Positions 53,554 to 64,000 are shown, numbered from the stretch's first letter. The stretch is 64,000 nt of DNA from Rhabdophis nuchalis (GCA_039707465.1 CM077643.1:240534230-240598229); one strand, 5' to 3'. Program-made: numbers and translations. The notes: generated from the letters alone by a model not told the origin.

Positions 53554-54589
53554 CCCCCCCCCCCCCATGACAACTATATCTGAGACATCACTTTCTTTGC
53601 TTCTATGAGAGTTAATTTGAACTGTTATCTAGTACTAATTCCTTGGAGTAAAGTGTTCGGGTAGTGAAGCATAGTGACTAAATTTGGCAAAACTCACTAT
53701 AGTAATTAATAATTCTTAATGAGGGCCACGGCGGTGCTGAGCCTTCTGTGTTGAGGGATATACAACTACCTGCTTTTTTTGGGGGGGGGTAATTTATATC
53801 AGCTTTGCAGACTAATGAAGTGACTGCAGTATAAAATGCTAGGTTTAATAAAATTCACATTTGTTGTGTCATGCTCTGAGGCCACAGTCTGCCAATATCT
53901 GTATCGCTGTCCTGAGGTTTTGCAGAGGCATTTCATCGTTTTCTCCGATGACACTGATGTCATCTAAATATCCGGGACAGTCTTGCAGTCCTTGGTCCAC
54001 GGCTGTGTGTTACGGCACTGGTACTGATGCTCTTCCAAAAACAAGTCTGCTATAACAATATAACCCTTTGTGTGTATATATGGTGAGCAATGCCTTGGAA
54101 TCTTCCTTCAGATCCATCTGTAAATAACCCGTGGCTAGGGCTATTGCACTGAAATGTTGCTCCCCAGTGAATTTAGCAAAAATGTCCCAAATTCTAGGCA
54201 AGGACTATTGGTAAATTTAAAAATCATCTGAGACTTAGACAGTTGCTTCTTTTTAACTATGGAACCCTAGCTGTATCTCATGGGCTTCGATAAACACTTT
54301 ATTTGAAAACAGTCTCTCAGCTTCAGTTTCTACCTTTCTTCCATTGGGGAATATAGAACTAGGTGTTCCTTGTGAAACTTGGATGTGACATTTTCCTGGA
54401 ACACCATTTTATCTTTGATGTGCTTGTGTGTGCCAGTGCCAGTGCCATTTTTGAACCGAGGCATGACATCATCCAATAGCCTTTTCAGCTTACCTTTGGT
54501 GTCTTCAAGAGACTAATTCTACTGTACATGGAGGTAGTGGAAAAAATAGCAGCTTCCTCAGCCAATCATGATCACAATGTATCAGTCCC

Positions 54590-54740
54590 CCTCTTTTCCT
54601 TTTTAAAAAAAATTATAGTTGTATTTAAGGATTTTAATTGAGAAAGAAACAGAAAGAAAGAAAGCTATAAAGAAAAAATGTACAAAATAAAAAGAAAAGA
54701 AATAAAGAAAGAGACAAGAAATTTATAAATAAGTGATTTC
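54590..54740. other. A-rich stretch, possible L1 3' remnant
   Basis: Poly(T)/TTTAAAAAAAATTATAG then purine-rich GAAAGAAA text. Weak resemblance to an L1 3' end. Confidence 0.3.
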
Positions 54741-54774
54741 CAACCTTCATCATTGCAAGTATCAACAAGTTTAG

Positions 54775-54945
54775 TAACTCTTAGGAAATGGGGATTTTGC
54801 AGTAACCTTTCCCTAGAGTAGGGAGGGAATGGAGATCTCACAGTATTCTTCCCCTGCCACGCCCACCAAGCCACGCCCACCAAGCCATGCCCACCAAGCC
54901 ACACCACACCCAACAAGCCACGCCCACAGAACCTGTAGTAAAATT
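54775..54945. mobile_element. hAT-MITE core with 14-bp tandem units
   Basis: GGGGATTTTGCAGTAACC and GGAGATCTCACAGTATTC, then four to five tandem copies of about 14 bp (CCACGCCCACCAAG with variants), then AGAACCTGTAGTAAAATT. Relative of 52094-52331 without intact ends. Confidence 0.65.
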
Positions 54946-54949
54946 GCTG

Positions 54950-55720
54950 GGAGGGGGTGTCTTTAGGTGGTTATGCAATTCTAATCATGAAATTATTGAT
55001 ATAAATTGCAATAAACCTAGGAAAAGTTAGGGGTGGACAAACAACTTCAGATACCTCTTGTGATTCCAGCGTTTTATGCATGCTATAAATAAATAAAAGC
55101 TAATTGTGATAAAAATGCCGCCTTCCATCTCCAAATAGTGGAGTCATCAGATGTTTGACAAACCCAATTTTGACTAAATTAATGCAAGCTCATTCCCAGC
55201 CATTGCTGTGGGAAGTTAAAAGCGTAGCGTGTAAATATTTTCCCATGCCTTTTGGCTGCCTACAGATGCTCGCATGTGTACAGCATATGTGAATATGCCT
55301 AAGAACGTAATGAAAAGGATGTGTGCATGCATGTGTATGCACACATCTGCTTATCTACAGCTGTACACTTAATTTTATGTGAAAATTACTCCTGATCATA
55401 GCCTTTTGGATGCCATGGGTATTTCTTATTCTCTTCTTTGAGGTTCAGATTGATGAATATTAGCTACCTAAGAAAAGATTTTCAGATCTATTTCAGGCTA
55501 TAAAAAAGAATAGCAAGGCAACAGAAATACAGGACCGCTCATCATAGGGAAAATGGTAAATCATGGAATTAGGACTACAATATCTGCCAGTGCCAGTTTC
55601 AACTTGATTCCAAAGTCTTGCTTCAAACTTTGGTCAAGACCAATCTGTCCTCCACCTTGGAAAGCTATAGAACAAAGGATGAGCACAAGTGATAGTGAAG
55701 AGCAAAAAGATTTCCATCCC
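54950..55720. other. no recognised feature
   Basis: No supported gene or repeat. Confidence 0.5.
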
Positions 55721-55723
55721 AAA

Positions 55724-55932
55724 GATGCTTTTTCAAGAGGCAGCTGGACTTTCTGGTTTTTCTTTGAAGATGTTTCTCTTCTCATCCAAGTAATCTAGGA
55801 GATGGAATATGCTTATGTTGTCCATTTACTGCCCTGACCTAATCTCTGACTGAGTCAGAGCTGAAGAAGCTTCTTGGAGGAGAAGTGAAACATCACCAGA
55901 AAGTCCAATTGTCCAATTGAAAAAGCACCTTT
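55724..55932. mobile_element. inverted pair of Penelope-like tails
   Basis: A minus copy at 55724-55795 and a plus copy at 55853-55932 share the GAAACATC...CCAGAAAGTCCA block head to head across about 57 bp. The plus copy continues after the palindromic MITE at 56096 (GACTGAGAATCTC). Confidence 0.55.
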
Positions 55933-55952
55933 GGGACAACCATGACCTGGAT

Positions 55953-56087
55953 CAGGGGTCCCCAACCTTTGCAACTTTAAGTCTGAAGGACTTCAGCTCC
56001 CAGAATTCTCCAGCAAGCTTTGCTGGCTGGAGAATTCTGGGAGCTGAAGTCCTTCAGACTTAAAGTTGCAAAGGTTGGGGACCCCTG
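55953..56087. mobile_element. palindromic hAT-type MITE, copy 4
   Basis: 135 bp inserted in the Penelope-like tail. Ends CAGGGGTCCCCAACC / GGTTGGGGACCCCTG, arms almost perfect. Perfect duplication ACCTGGAT (55945-55952, 56088-56095). The uninterrupted relative at 48511 shows the empty site (ATGACCTGGATGACTG). Confidence 0.96.
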
Positions 56088-56125
56088 ACCTGGATGACTG
56101 AGAATCTCTATAGACAAGGACTTCC

Positions 56126-56732
56126 ACCCCACTCTTTTTTTGGCTCTGTCTCTATCTGGTATTTAGCTTTGGCTTCATCATCTATGCATTGCCAGCAGAT
56201 TAATCCAAAAAAGAATATTGCCTTTCACAGGGCTGAGAGGCCTTGCCCCAAATTTAAATCACTATCCATATAAGTTTTGAATTATTTTTTTTTGAAATTG
56301 CAGCTCCTGTTTCCTTTTTAGGTCTACTGTTTTTCTCATCCTAGCGTCCACCCAGACATGGGCAAAGCACGTTCTCTGGATTCTTCTTACCTACCCTGTA
56401 TTCTCCTGGGGACTGAGTGCAGGAGAAAGCTGTTCTGCTTTCTTTGGAACCCAAGCCGATTGCACAGGCCACCGATTGGCTGGCTTCAGATGATATCATG
56501 AGGCCCCTGAGCAATTTGCCAGGGCTGTTTTTCAATTTTCAGAAACTTAGGTGTATTTTATTTTATTCCGAAAGGCCAAGGAGTCATTCCATACGCTACA
56601 CTTAAAATAACAAAATAGGCAACTTGCCTAAAACTAGACAATTGGCAGAATCATTATTCCAGACTGGACTCATTTTGGAAAAGAGTATTTATACTCTTAA
56701 TTGAATGCAAGGGGAGGACTCGAACTAGTTCA
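56126..56732. other. no recognised feature
   Basis: No supported gene or repeat. Confidence 0.5.
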
Positions 56733-56740
56733 GTTGGCTC

Positions 56741-56877
56741 CAGTGGTGGGATTCAAATAATTTAACAACCGGTTCTCTGCCTTAATGATTTCTTCCAACA
56801 ACCAGTTCACCAGACTGCTTAGAAAGTTAACAACCGGTTCTCCCAAAGTGGTGTGAACTGGCTGAATCCCACCACTG
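56741..56877. mobile_element. hAT-type MITE
   Basis: 137 bp, CAGTGGTGGGATTCAAAT to CTGAATCCCACCACTG. Duplication GTTGGCTC/GCTGGCTC (56733-56740, 56878-56885; 7 of 8). Sister of 38589-38726. Confidence 0.92.
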
Positions 56878-56885
56878 GCTGGCTC

Positions 56886-57532
56886 CTTGCTGGAGTCACT
56901 TTTCCCCTTTGGTAATTCCACTTGCTCACATGTTTAGGTAGATACTCATACAGGGCAATCTGAAGAAGGGTTTTCAAAAAAATTCGTTTAATCTGTGAAT
57001 GTTAAAATCCTAAATCATGGCATTTGCTGAGATATATAGTCCGGTTTCCTGCTTATGCACTCAATGAATTCTTGGCTAAGGAGATTTATCTAATAAGAAT
57101 ATCTATTATTATTACGACTGCGATGGATCGGACTTGACTTCGCAACTAACAACAGCATTATTACTATTCCGAGCTTCAAAGCATTCTTTATGGAAGAGCC
57201 TAACCTCAGAATGCAGCTCCATTTTAACTCTGCACCTAGTCTTATTATTGACCTCATTCTGCATATTAGACCAGAGACAGAGAGAGAGTCAACATTATAT
57301 TTACATTCATATGTAAGTTATTCCATCATACACTTTTTGTACATATCTTTTACTGATGGTACCTTTCTGAGCTCAACATCCCTAAATTAATTTGTATTCC
57401 ATTTATAAAATTATGAGCTGCATCACCAAAAACAGGCAGAGATATGACATTCTTTAACTTGAGCCCATCAAGGTGCTTGTTTGATCACTTGTTGTCACCG
57501 GGGTTATGGGGAGGGTTATTATTTTTATTGTT
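56886..57532. other. mostly unassigned; Bov-B 3' tip
   Basis: A very short Bov-B 3' end (GATCGGACTTGACTTCGCAAC then AACAACA) lies at about 57117-57152. The rest is unassigned. Confidence 0.5.
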
Positions 57533-58200
57533 CACTAGCTGTTCTGGGCCACGTGTTGCTGTGGCCCAGTCTGGTTAAATGGCCAACCAATCTGCGAGGA
57601 GATCTACACCTGCACACACAAACACACACACACAACCACCGTATAACCCCCAACCTACCTACCTACTGTATTTCTCCCTCTCCCTCTCTATGCCTCTACC
57701 TACCTACCTACCTACCTACCTACCTACCTACCTCTACCTACCTACCTACCTACCTACCTACCTACCTACCATATTTCTCCCTCTCTATCCACCTACCTAC
57801 CTACCGTATTTCTCCCTCTCTATCCACCTACCTACCTACCGTATTTCTCCCTCTCTATCCACCTACCTACCTACCTGCCTACCTACTGTATTTCTCCCTC
57901 TCTCTATCCCTCTACCTACCTACCTACTGTATTTCTCCTTCAGAGTATTTTATGTCATAAAGGATGACATAATACCTGTGGCCCACTGCTCTCTCTGTAT
58001 CCACCTACCTACCTTTTTTACAATTTTTTACATTTCCATTGCATGTACCTGGCACAGGTGTGACATCTACACAATCTATATATATCATTGGTGCTGTATT
58101 TCAAAGGAACGTTGCGTGAACATTTGGAAGCGATCGGTGCAGTACTTTCGGAGATTAGCGGTTTTGAACAAACTCTTGTTACATTTTTATTTATATAGAT
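57533..58200 (+). mobile_element. unclassified repeat carrying (CTAC)n, copy 2
   Basis: Starts ACTAGCTGTTCTGGGCCACG and ends TTACATTTTTATTTATATAG. (CTAC)n runs at about 57648-58015 are separated by the same TATTTCTCCCTCTCTATC spacer as copy 1. Shorter than copy 1, lacking the GGGAGGA-rich segment. Confidence 0.68.
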
Positions 58201-58292
58201 GTACTGGGTTTTTATTTTTTGTAAGCTGCCTAGAGTCACAGAAAGCGAATGGCTGGTCATATATGTTCTCTAAATAAATAAGTAAACTTCAT
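58201..58292 (+). mobile_element. L2-like LINE 3' tip
   Basis: GTAAGCTGCCTAGAGTCACAG then CTAAATAAATAAGTAAA, the usual terminal form of an L2-like element. Confidence 0.5.
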
Positions 58293-59899
58293 TGCATGAA
58301 AAGAAGCAGAGTTGAATCATGCTGGATAAATTAGGGGCGCAATAGTACATGCCTTGTAAAGATATTGCTGAACTGTAACTCTCAGCATCTCTCCCCACTG
58401 ATCATCCTTTGCAGAGTGATGGGCATCAGTTTCAAAACATTTGGATGCTGCCTTAGCAGAAGTTCCACTTAGCACCTGGAAGCCCCTGCCAAATAAACTC
58501 AAACAGGATACAAGGCATATATGGCAAAGCGTGGAAACAAGAAAACGTCTATGACCCTAGACAAGGACTACTAGAGAATATGAGGTGAAGTGAAGTGTAG
58601 GGGAGACAGCTTCATGTTGCTTATCCAGACTAGTTTTACTCTATTATTTAAGAACTAAGTACATAATATTCTGCTTTGTGTGCAGAAAACATATGTGATT
58701 TCATTGACTGTCTAATTCCTAAAGAATTAAGGTTTAAAGATTTTAATAACTGTTTGGATTTTCCCACTGCTTTCTCTGCTGCTGTGGTAACGTTACTATT
58801 AGGCAGCATGGATTTTCCTATTCTGCTGAAAGCGTTCCTTTTTCCATTGTGTAAAAAACAAAAATCTGGATTGCTTTCAAATGACTGGTTCAATTTAAAA
58901 CAATGTCCCTAGTCCTTTATTGGGCGAACATCAAAAAGAATGTTCGTCCTGCTGAGCCAGAAAAAAAAAATGGCATTGAGAAATCAAATGGGTAGTTTTA
59001 TTAATCTTCTTAAGGATAAGTGTGCATGAACTGGGGGACGATGCCCCTAGAAAGTACAAGTTGCAACTTGCCAGGTCTTTGCAGTTAGATCAGATCTATT
59101 CATTTGCTATGATTTCTGGCAATTTTGTAATCTGCCCAAGACAAGACTGGCAGTTTGCAGTGACATGAAAAATATCAGACTATGTAACAATGTTTGTTTT
59201 TATTTTTGTGTTTAAAGCTTTTGCTTACAATGAATTACAATCAACATACTAGGTGAGATCCATGTTGAAAGTAAATTTGAGACATCAAGTTTGGAAACAA
59301 TCAATAGATGTAGAAAGCCAGACCACATCTGTAAGGAAGCAGAAATTTAACAGAAAAAAACCCCATGTGGTAAAATGGAAACAATTTTAGCAGATAATCA
59401 AAGACATAGATGAATTATGAAATGAATTAAAGAATAAAGACCCACCACTTAAAAAAAAAATCCATCTAGTGGAACACAGCAAAAGAGAGTGTGGCCAACA
59501 AAACCATAGTAGGTAATGGTAGGTAGGAGGTGATAGTATGAGCACTAGCACTGAGAAAGCCAGGTTTTGGTGGTTTGTTCCCAACTCCAGCATTTAGGTA
59601 GAGTAAAATCCATCCATCCAAAAATATAGAGAAAATCTTCCTAAGTAGATGTAGCTTTGGCAGTTTTATCTGAGAGAAGATGATCCAGGAAATAAAACAT
59701 TTCATGACAGATATTTACAGAAGTGTTTAGATTTTAAAAGTAATGAACAATGGCTGTGATGGTATTCAATTACAGATTTGTAACCTATACAGCAGCTGCA
59801 AGGTGAGTTTGAAATGAAACTAGTATATGAATGCTTGTGAAGTTGTCATATATTAGACCAAATGAAGTTTCTAAGCAAAGGTAGCTTAGTATATACAAC
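58293..59899. other. no recognised feature
   Basis: No supported gene or repeat; short chance frames only. Confidence 0.5.
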
Positions 59900-59901
59900 T
59901 A

Positions 59902-60305
59902 CCATATTTTTCGGAGTATAAGATGCACCTTTTCCCTCAAAAAGGAGGGTGAAAATCTGAGTGCATCTTATACACTGAATATAGCATTTTTGGCCTACCA
60001 AAAACCTGCCCCCTTTGCAAAAATGGACATGCAGAGGCTTTGGGAGGCTTGCAAAATGGTCCTGAGGGCTGGGGAGGGCAAAAACAAGCAAAAAACAGGC
60101 CATTTTTGCTTGTTTTTGCCCCCCCACAGTCCCCAAGAGCATTCTACAAGCCTCCCAAAGCCTCTGAATGCCCCCCCTTTTTATGTGCGCAAAAAATGAA
60201 GCATGGAGAGGGTTTGGGAGGCCTGCAGAGTGCAAAAACTTTTTTTTTTAAAATTAACCTCTTCAAAATCATGGTGGTCTTATACTCTTATAGTCTGAAA
60301 AATAG
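59902..60305. mobile_element. TA-flanked MITE with internal fold-back
   Basis: 404 bp between TA dinucleotides (59900-59901, 60306-60307). Ends CCATATTTTTCGGAGTATAA and TTATAGTCTGAAAAATAG. The centre pairs GGCAAAAACAAGCAAAAA with TTTTTGCTTGTTTTTGCC (60077-60120), and GAGGCTTTGGGAGGCTTG pairs with CAAGCCTCCCAAAGCCTC. Confidence 0.8.
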
Positions 60306-60307
60306 TA

Positions 60308-61167
60308 CTTAGTTGTATACTACTTGTATCTACTTAGTTGCAATAACTAAACCCAATGTATATAAATGTCAAATAGCAAAACGAACACTTTTCAACATGA
60401 AGCCTATTAACATTACATTAAAAAATCTAACTACCCCAACTACTAAGTAGTTCAAAAAGGGATTATTGTTAATGAATCAATTATTGGTAAACCATCCAGC
60501 AAAACCAACAGAGACCCATTCCTAGTCTAGTTCCTGGCACAGAGAAATGATTGAAAGACCAAACAGTGTGGGTTCCAAAGTCTGAAGTCAGCCTCAGATG
60601 AGTCTAAAATATGCTACTTTAGCCAAGAATGTTGAGCTGTCATTATATGCTTGATTAAACTACCCAGAAATGACAAATTCTGGAAATTAGCTTCCCTTGA
60701 CAGCCCTAACTAAATAGGAAGGGCAAAGATCAAGCAGATGACTAACTCATTTCATTTTATCAATTAATTCAAATTGAAATTGAAATCCCCCTATCACCAT
60801 GAGAACCACACAAAGGCCCATCCATAGAAAGTGGAAGAAACCAATTTGGAGCAAGTGTGTGTCGCTTTAACCACAAAAAAATTCAGAGTGATTCATCATT
60901 GCCATCAAAGACATCTTAGAACATAGAATAGTACCACTGTATGACTCTGGGCAGATGAGAGAGTGATGAGAAGTACTGGTTTCTTTGCTGTCATTATAAT
61001 CTGCTATTGGTTATAATTCAGGCTCCAGCCAGTGCTCAGTTATATTTTGCTCTATTTGTTTTCAATTCTCCTCCTCCTCCAGGGGAACACAACTGTCTGA
61101 ATCAGGGCTACGTGTGACTCCATAACTATGGTTATAGCAAAGAAACCCTACTAGCAAAGAAACCCTA
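60308..61167. other. no recognised feature
   Basis: No supported gene or repeat. Confidence 0.5.
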
Positions 61168-61588
61168 TTATCTGCGGGATCGCATCCTGCCCCATACATC
61201 CCTGCGGCCGATTCGCTCCCACAGAGAGGGACTTCTCCGGGGACCGTCCACTAGGCTGTGCCAGCGGGCGACGCCCAGGGGAAGGGCCTTCCCTGTGGCG
61301 GGCCCGACCCTCTGGAACGACCTTCCCCTCGAAATCAGAACAACTACGGACTTCCGCTCCTTCCGTCAAAAATTAAAAACACACTTTTTCTGCTTGGCCG
61401 GCCTAGGATAATCAACTGTTTTTAGGGTTTTTAATGATTAATTTTTAGTTTTAATGGAATTTTAGCGCAGGGTTAGTTTAATTTTATTTTATACTGTACT
61501 ATGTCTGTGATTTTATATGTATTTTAATTCCCTGTGCCCCGCCTCGAGTCCCTTCGGGGAGAGAGAGCGGGTTATAAATTAATTTTTT
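61168..61588 (+). mobile_element. L2-type LINE 3' end
   Basis: 5'-truncated at TATCTGCGGGATCGCATCC. The RT C-terminus is open to about 61410 (PALWNDLP equivalent reads PTLWNDLP). The 3' UTR ends CCGCCTCGAGTCCCTTCGGG. Confidence 0.88.
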
Positions 61589-61592
61589 TAAA

Positions 61593-61657
<65 letters not shown>

Positions 61658-61694
61658 CATCATCATCATTATTATCATCATTATTATTATTATT
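61589..61694. repeat. (ATT)n / (ATC)n L2 tail array
   Basis: About 100 bp of ATT units with embedded ATC units, continuous with the L2 3' end. It is the longest of the L2 tails in the window. Confidence 0.95.
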
Positions 61695-62194
61695 GGTGTT
61701 GCTGTTTCCGTAGAAGAAAATGATTGCACACACAGGGATTAGTCATCTTCGCTGTATATAATTTAAGGTAAAGCACATTTAATATTTCATTTGGCCATGT
61801 CCACAGTTTTATATTGTCCTTGCCTTTTGGGAGTGTACCCTTTAGTAGGCCACTTATAAGTCAAACTTAGTTTTCAAATTGAAAAAATTGCATCTCTTCT
61901 GCCAAATTATTCTTCTGATCTACTCTGAAAAGATTACAGAGGTCTCATTTTCTTTCTTTTAATTCAGAGAATTGCTATGCCTTCCAAAGAGCTTTTAGCT
62001 AAGATGGCATAGCAGAATCAGAGTTGGTCAGGAAGCCATCTGGAACCACGAAGAACCCAGCATGGCCTTTTTGACAGATCGATTGTCCTCGACTGCATGA
62101 TGAATGCAGGCATGCATGCAGGGCCACTCCATGTATGCTATGTCTTGTAAACATGCGTCCTTTGATTTGCTGATTAAAACTTGGCAAATGTAAA
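61695..62194. other. no recognised feature
   Basis: No supported gene or repeat. Confidence 0.5.
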
Positions 62195-62202
62195 CCATAA
62201 AG

Positions 62203-62337
62203 CAGGGATGTCCAAACTTGGGAACTTTAAGACTTGTGGACTTCAACTCCCAGAATTCCCCAGCCAGCTATGCTGGCTGGGGAATTCTGGGAGTTGAAGT
62301 CCACAAGTCTTAAAGTTCCCAAGTTTGGACATCCCTG
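62203..62337. mobile_element. palindromic hAT-type MITE, copy 5
   Basis: 135 bp, arms perfectly complementary around ATG (CAGCCAGCTATGCTGGCTG centre, one mismatched neighbourhood). Ends CAGGGATGTCC / GGACATCCCTG. Perfect duplication CCATAAAG (62195-62202, 62338-62345). Very close to copy 1. Confidence 0.95.
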
Positions 62338-62345
62338 CCATAAAG

Positions 62346-63579
62346 GGACCATAAACTTGCAGGCTCAGATTGCAATCCTTTGCGTGCTCTTGGGACCAAG
62401 TCCCACTGTGTTCAACTCTGCTTCCTTGATATGGTGATATAAATCTTTAAAGGGGGATAAAGATATGTGAGCAAATCATGCTTTGCAAAAGCAAAGCATT
62501 GCCTAGCTTCTAAACAGCATAGCCAAGACACGTTTAGCAGGTGGATTGGCCAATTGGGGCAACTTAGCCATTTCTCAAAGTGTCCCCGAAGCATTTTGTA
62601 ACCAGGAGACGAAGCACGTTGTCAAAGTGGATCGCTTGTAATTGATACCCTCCCAGTGAGATTAGCATAAATACAGATGGGACCAAACTGTGTAGTAGGA
62701 GCTCTCCTTCTAAATATAGCATGCTAAATCAGACAAGTCAAACTAAAAGTGCATCAGAAGATTTGCGTTCCAAAAGAGTTTTCTGGGTGTCAAGTCCCAA
62801 AATTTGACACAGCCACTTGGCAACTGTCATCTTGTCACATCAGAGCCGTGATTACTAGGATGATCCGCCATATGCACTGACGCTGTTCTTCTGTTTCTGT
62901 TTGGGGTTGTTTACACAATCAGGGATTCCCAAGAATGTTTCAGAGATGATTGATTCAAGATGTTTTTCCTGAACCAGTAACTATCTTTCCACAGGAAAGA
63001 GAGTGTTAAGAGACTTTTAAACTGCATAATTTATATGTAAAGCAGGGTGACTGACTCTGCTGGAAATTCTGTATTGGAATCATGTTTGTGTAAGTGACTT
63101 AATAAACATTCTAATCATACCTTTCCATAGATTGGATTATGTCAAAATTATAGGAAATGTAGGCTGCCAGGTGAGTTGAAGTGTGATAGAGAAGGGCAAA
63201 GTCCACTAGCTTTGAATCCTAAAATGAACTTATTTAAGAGCATTCAGGAGGAGAACTGGTCCCAGTCTTTTTCTTTCATGGTAAAACACTTTCATGAACA
63301 TCCCTGACATTTCCAAGTAGCATAGAAATGAAGGAAGAGGAAAAGAAGGAGGAGAACTTTCCTGAAGTTAATATTTACCTTAATATTCAAAGCAAGAAAT
63401 ACAGTATTAAATAACAGCAAGGTTCTGGAAAGAAGTCCCTATCAGCATTTATTTTGTCCAGCTTTGTTTGTTTTTGGAAACCATTGTTGGACTACCTACA
63501 TGAAACAGAAACAAATGAATTTTTGGTGGGATTATGATTATAGAAATAGTGTGTACTATGGTTAATTTTACAGCAGATA
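62346..63579. other. no recognised feature
   Basis: No supported gene or repeat. Confidence 0.5.
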
Positions 63580-63652
63580 CAATACAATACAATACAATAC
63601 AATACAATACAATACAATACAATACAATACAATACAATACAATACAATACAA
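63580..63652. repeat. (AATAC)n microsatellite at a CR1 3' end
   Basis: About 15 perfect AATAC units ending at the CR1 3' terminus (AATAGCAGTGTTGGAAGGG). Confidence 0.97.
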
Positions 63653-64000
63653 TAGCAGTGTTGGAAGGGATCTTGTAGGTCTTCTAGTCCAACCCCCCGC
63701 GTGGGCAGGAACCTTATACCATTTCAGACAAATGGCTATCTAACATCTTTTTAAAGACTTCCATGGTTGGGGCATTCACAACTTCTGGAGGCAAGCTGTT
63801 CCAGAGGTTAATTGTTCTGACTGTCAGGAAATTTCTCCTTAGTTCTAAGTTGCTTCTCTCCTTGATTAGTTTCCACCCGTTGCTTCTTGTCCTGCCCCCA
63901 GGTGCCTTGGAGAATAGTTTGACTCCCTCTTCTTTGTGGCACCCTCTGAGATATCTGATGATTAATGTATTTTATATCTGTGTCTGTACCCCAAAAACCT
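63653..64000 (-). mobile_element. CR1 LINE 3' part, runs to window edge
   Basis: Minus strand: GTGTTGGAAGGGATCTTG, CCATTTCAGACAAATGGC, CACAACTTCTGGAGGCAAGC, TTGACTCCCTCTTCTTTGTG, all matching the CR1 at 6494. Similarity fades after about 63955. Confidence 0.9.

Larger units (their letters stand above)
51840..54520 (-). pseudogene. decayed Ty3/gypsy pol (RT and RNase H)
   Basis: Minus-strand fossil of an LTR retrotransposon polyprotein. From 54520 down: a region like the RT N-terminus (KFHKEHLVLYSP), LPRIWDIFAKFTGEQHFSAI and AYLQM-like GYLQMDL (about 54200-54090), the catalytic YLDD box (53959-53970) in YLDDISVIGEND, a KCEFY-like block, then INYYSEF near 53690. After three later insertions (52094-53553), RNase H follows: HAIDFASYLFSVVEKKYA and, after a frameshift near 51960, WGMKHFNHHFYGREFTLVTE (to about 51850). 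Multiple stops and frameshifts. LTRs, gag and integrase were not seen. Confidence 0.8.

Noticed and set aside
1..64000. CRISPR array, operon or prokaryotic gene cluster
   Set aside because: No spaced direct repeats with unique spacers; the repeats are eukaryotic microsatellites and transposons, and no bacterial-type genes are present.

Overview
This is vertebrate, almost certainly squamate reptile and most likely snake, intergenic or intronic DNA. Evidence: a Sauria-type tRNA SINE with a BovB-like tail, Bov-B (RTE) fragments, CR1 copies whose 3' ends sit against pentanucleotide microsatellites (a pattern described for snakes), several L2-type LINEs with (ATT)n tails, and very dense hAT-type MITEs. 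I find no convincing host protein-coding exon, rRNA or tRNA gene and no CRISPR array. Nearly every long open frame is a transposable-element ORF, its antisense shadow, or a translated microsatellite. The species cannot be named from the sequence alone.

Layout. 1-13.4 kb: microsatellites, MITEs, an L1 ORF2 remnant, a CR1 with most of its RT 3' half (6.5-7.7 kb), a Sauria SINE and BovB pieces. 13.4-20.6 kb: two head-to-tail L2-type LINEs, the first 5'-truncated but with an unbroken 713-codon RT frame, the second nearly full length but broken. 20.7-24.4 kb: hAT MITEs that carry (CTTT)n arrays internally, one nested inside another MITE. 25.7-26.7 kb: a GC-rich giant fold-back inside a TA-flanked MITE. 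28-31.5 kb: an L1-like element with ORF1 but no ORF2, flanked by a perfect 147-bp direct repeat. 36-44 kb: palindromic and other hAT MITEs, including a 662-bp GC-rich one. 44.3-47.8 kb: a four-level nest (MITE > MITE > L2 > second ORF1-only L1-like element). 47.9-56.1 kb: more palindromic MITEs, Penelope-like tails and a decayed Ty3/gypsy pol interrupted by MITEs and an L2. 57.5-64 kb: a (CTAC)n-bearing repeat, MITEs, an L2 3' end and a CR1 at the window edge.

The elements share machinery. BovB-like tails on the SINE suggest BovB mobilisation. Many MITEs with CAG-type termini leave 8-bp duplications as hAT transposases do. The two ORF1-only elements share an identical 18-base 3' terminus, which suggests one L1 ORF2 protein moved both. 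The most notable points are these HAL1-like elements, the 147-bp duplication, the palindromic MITE family whose two arms vary together, and MITEs or LINEs that carry or seed microsatellites.
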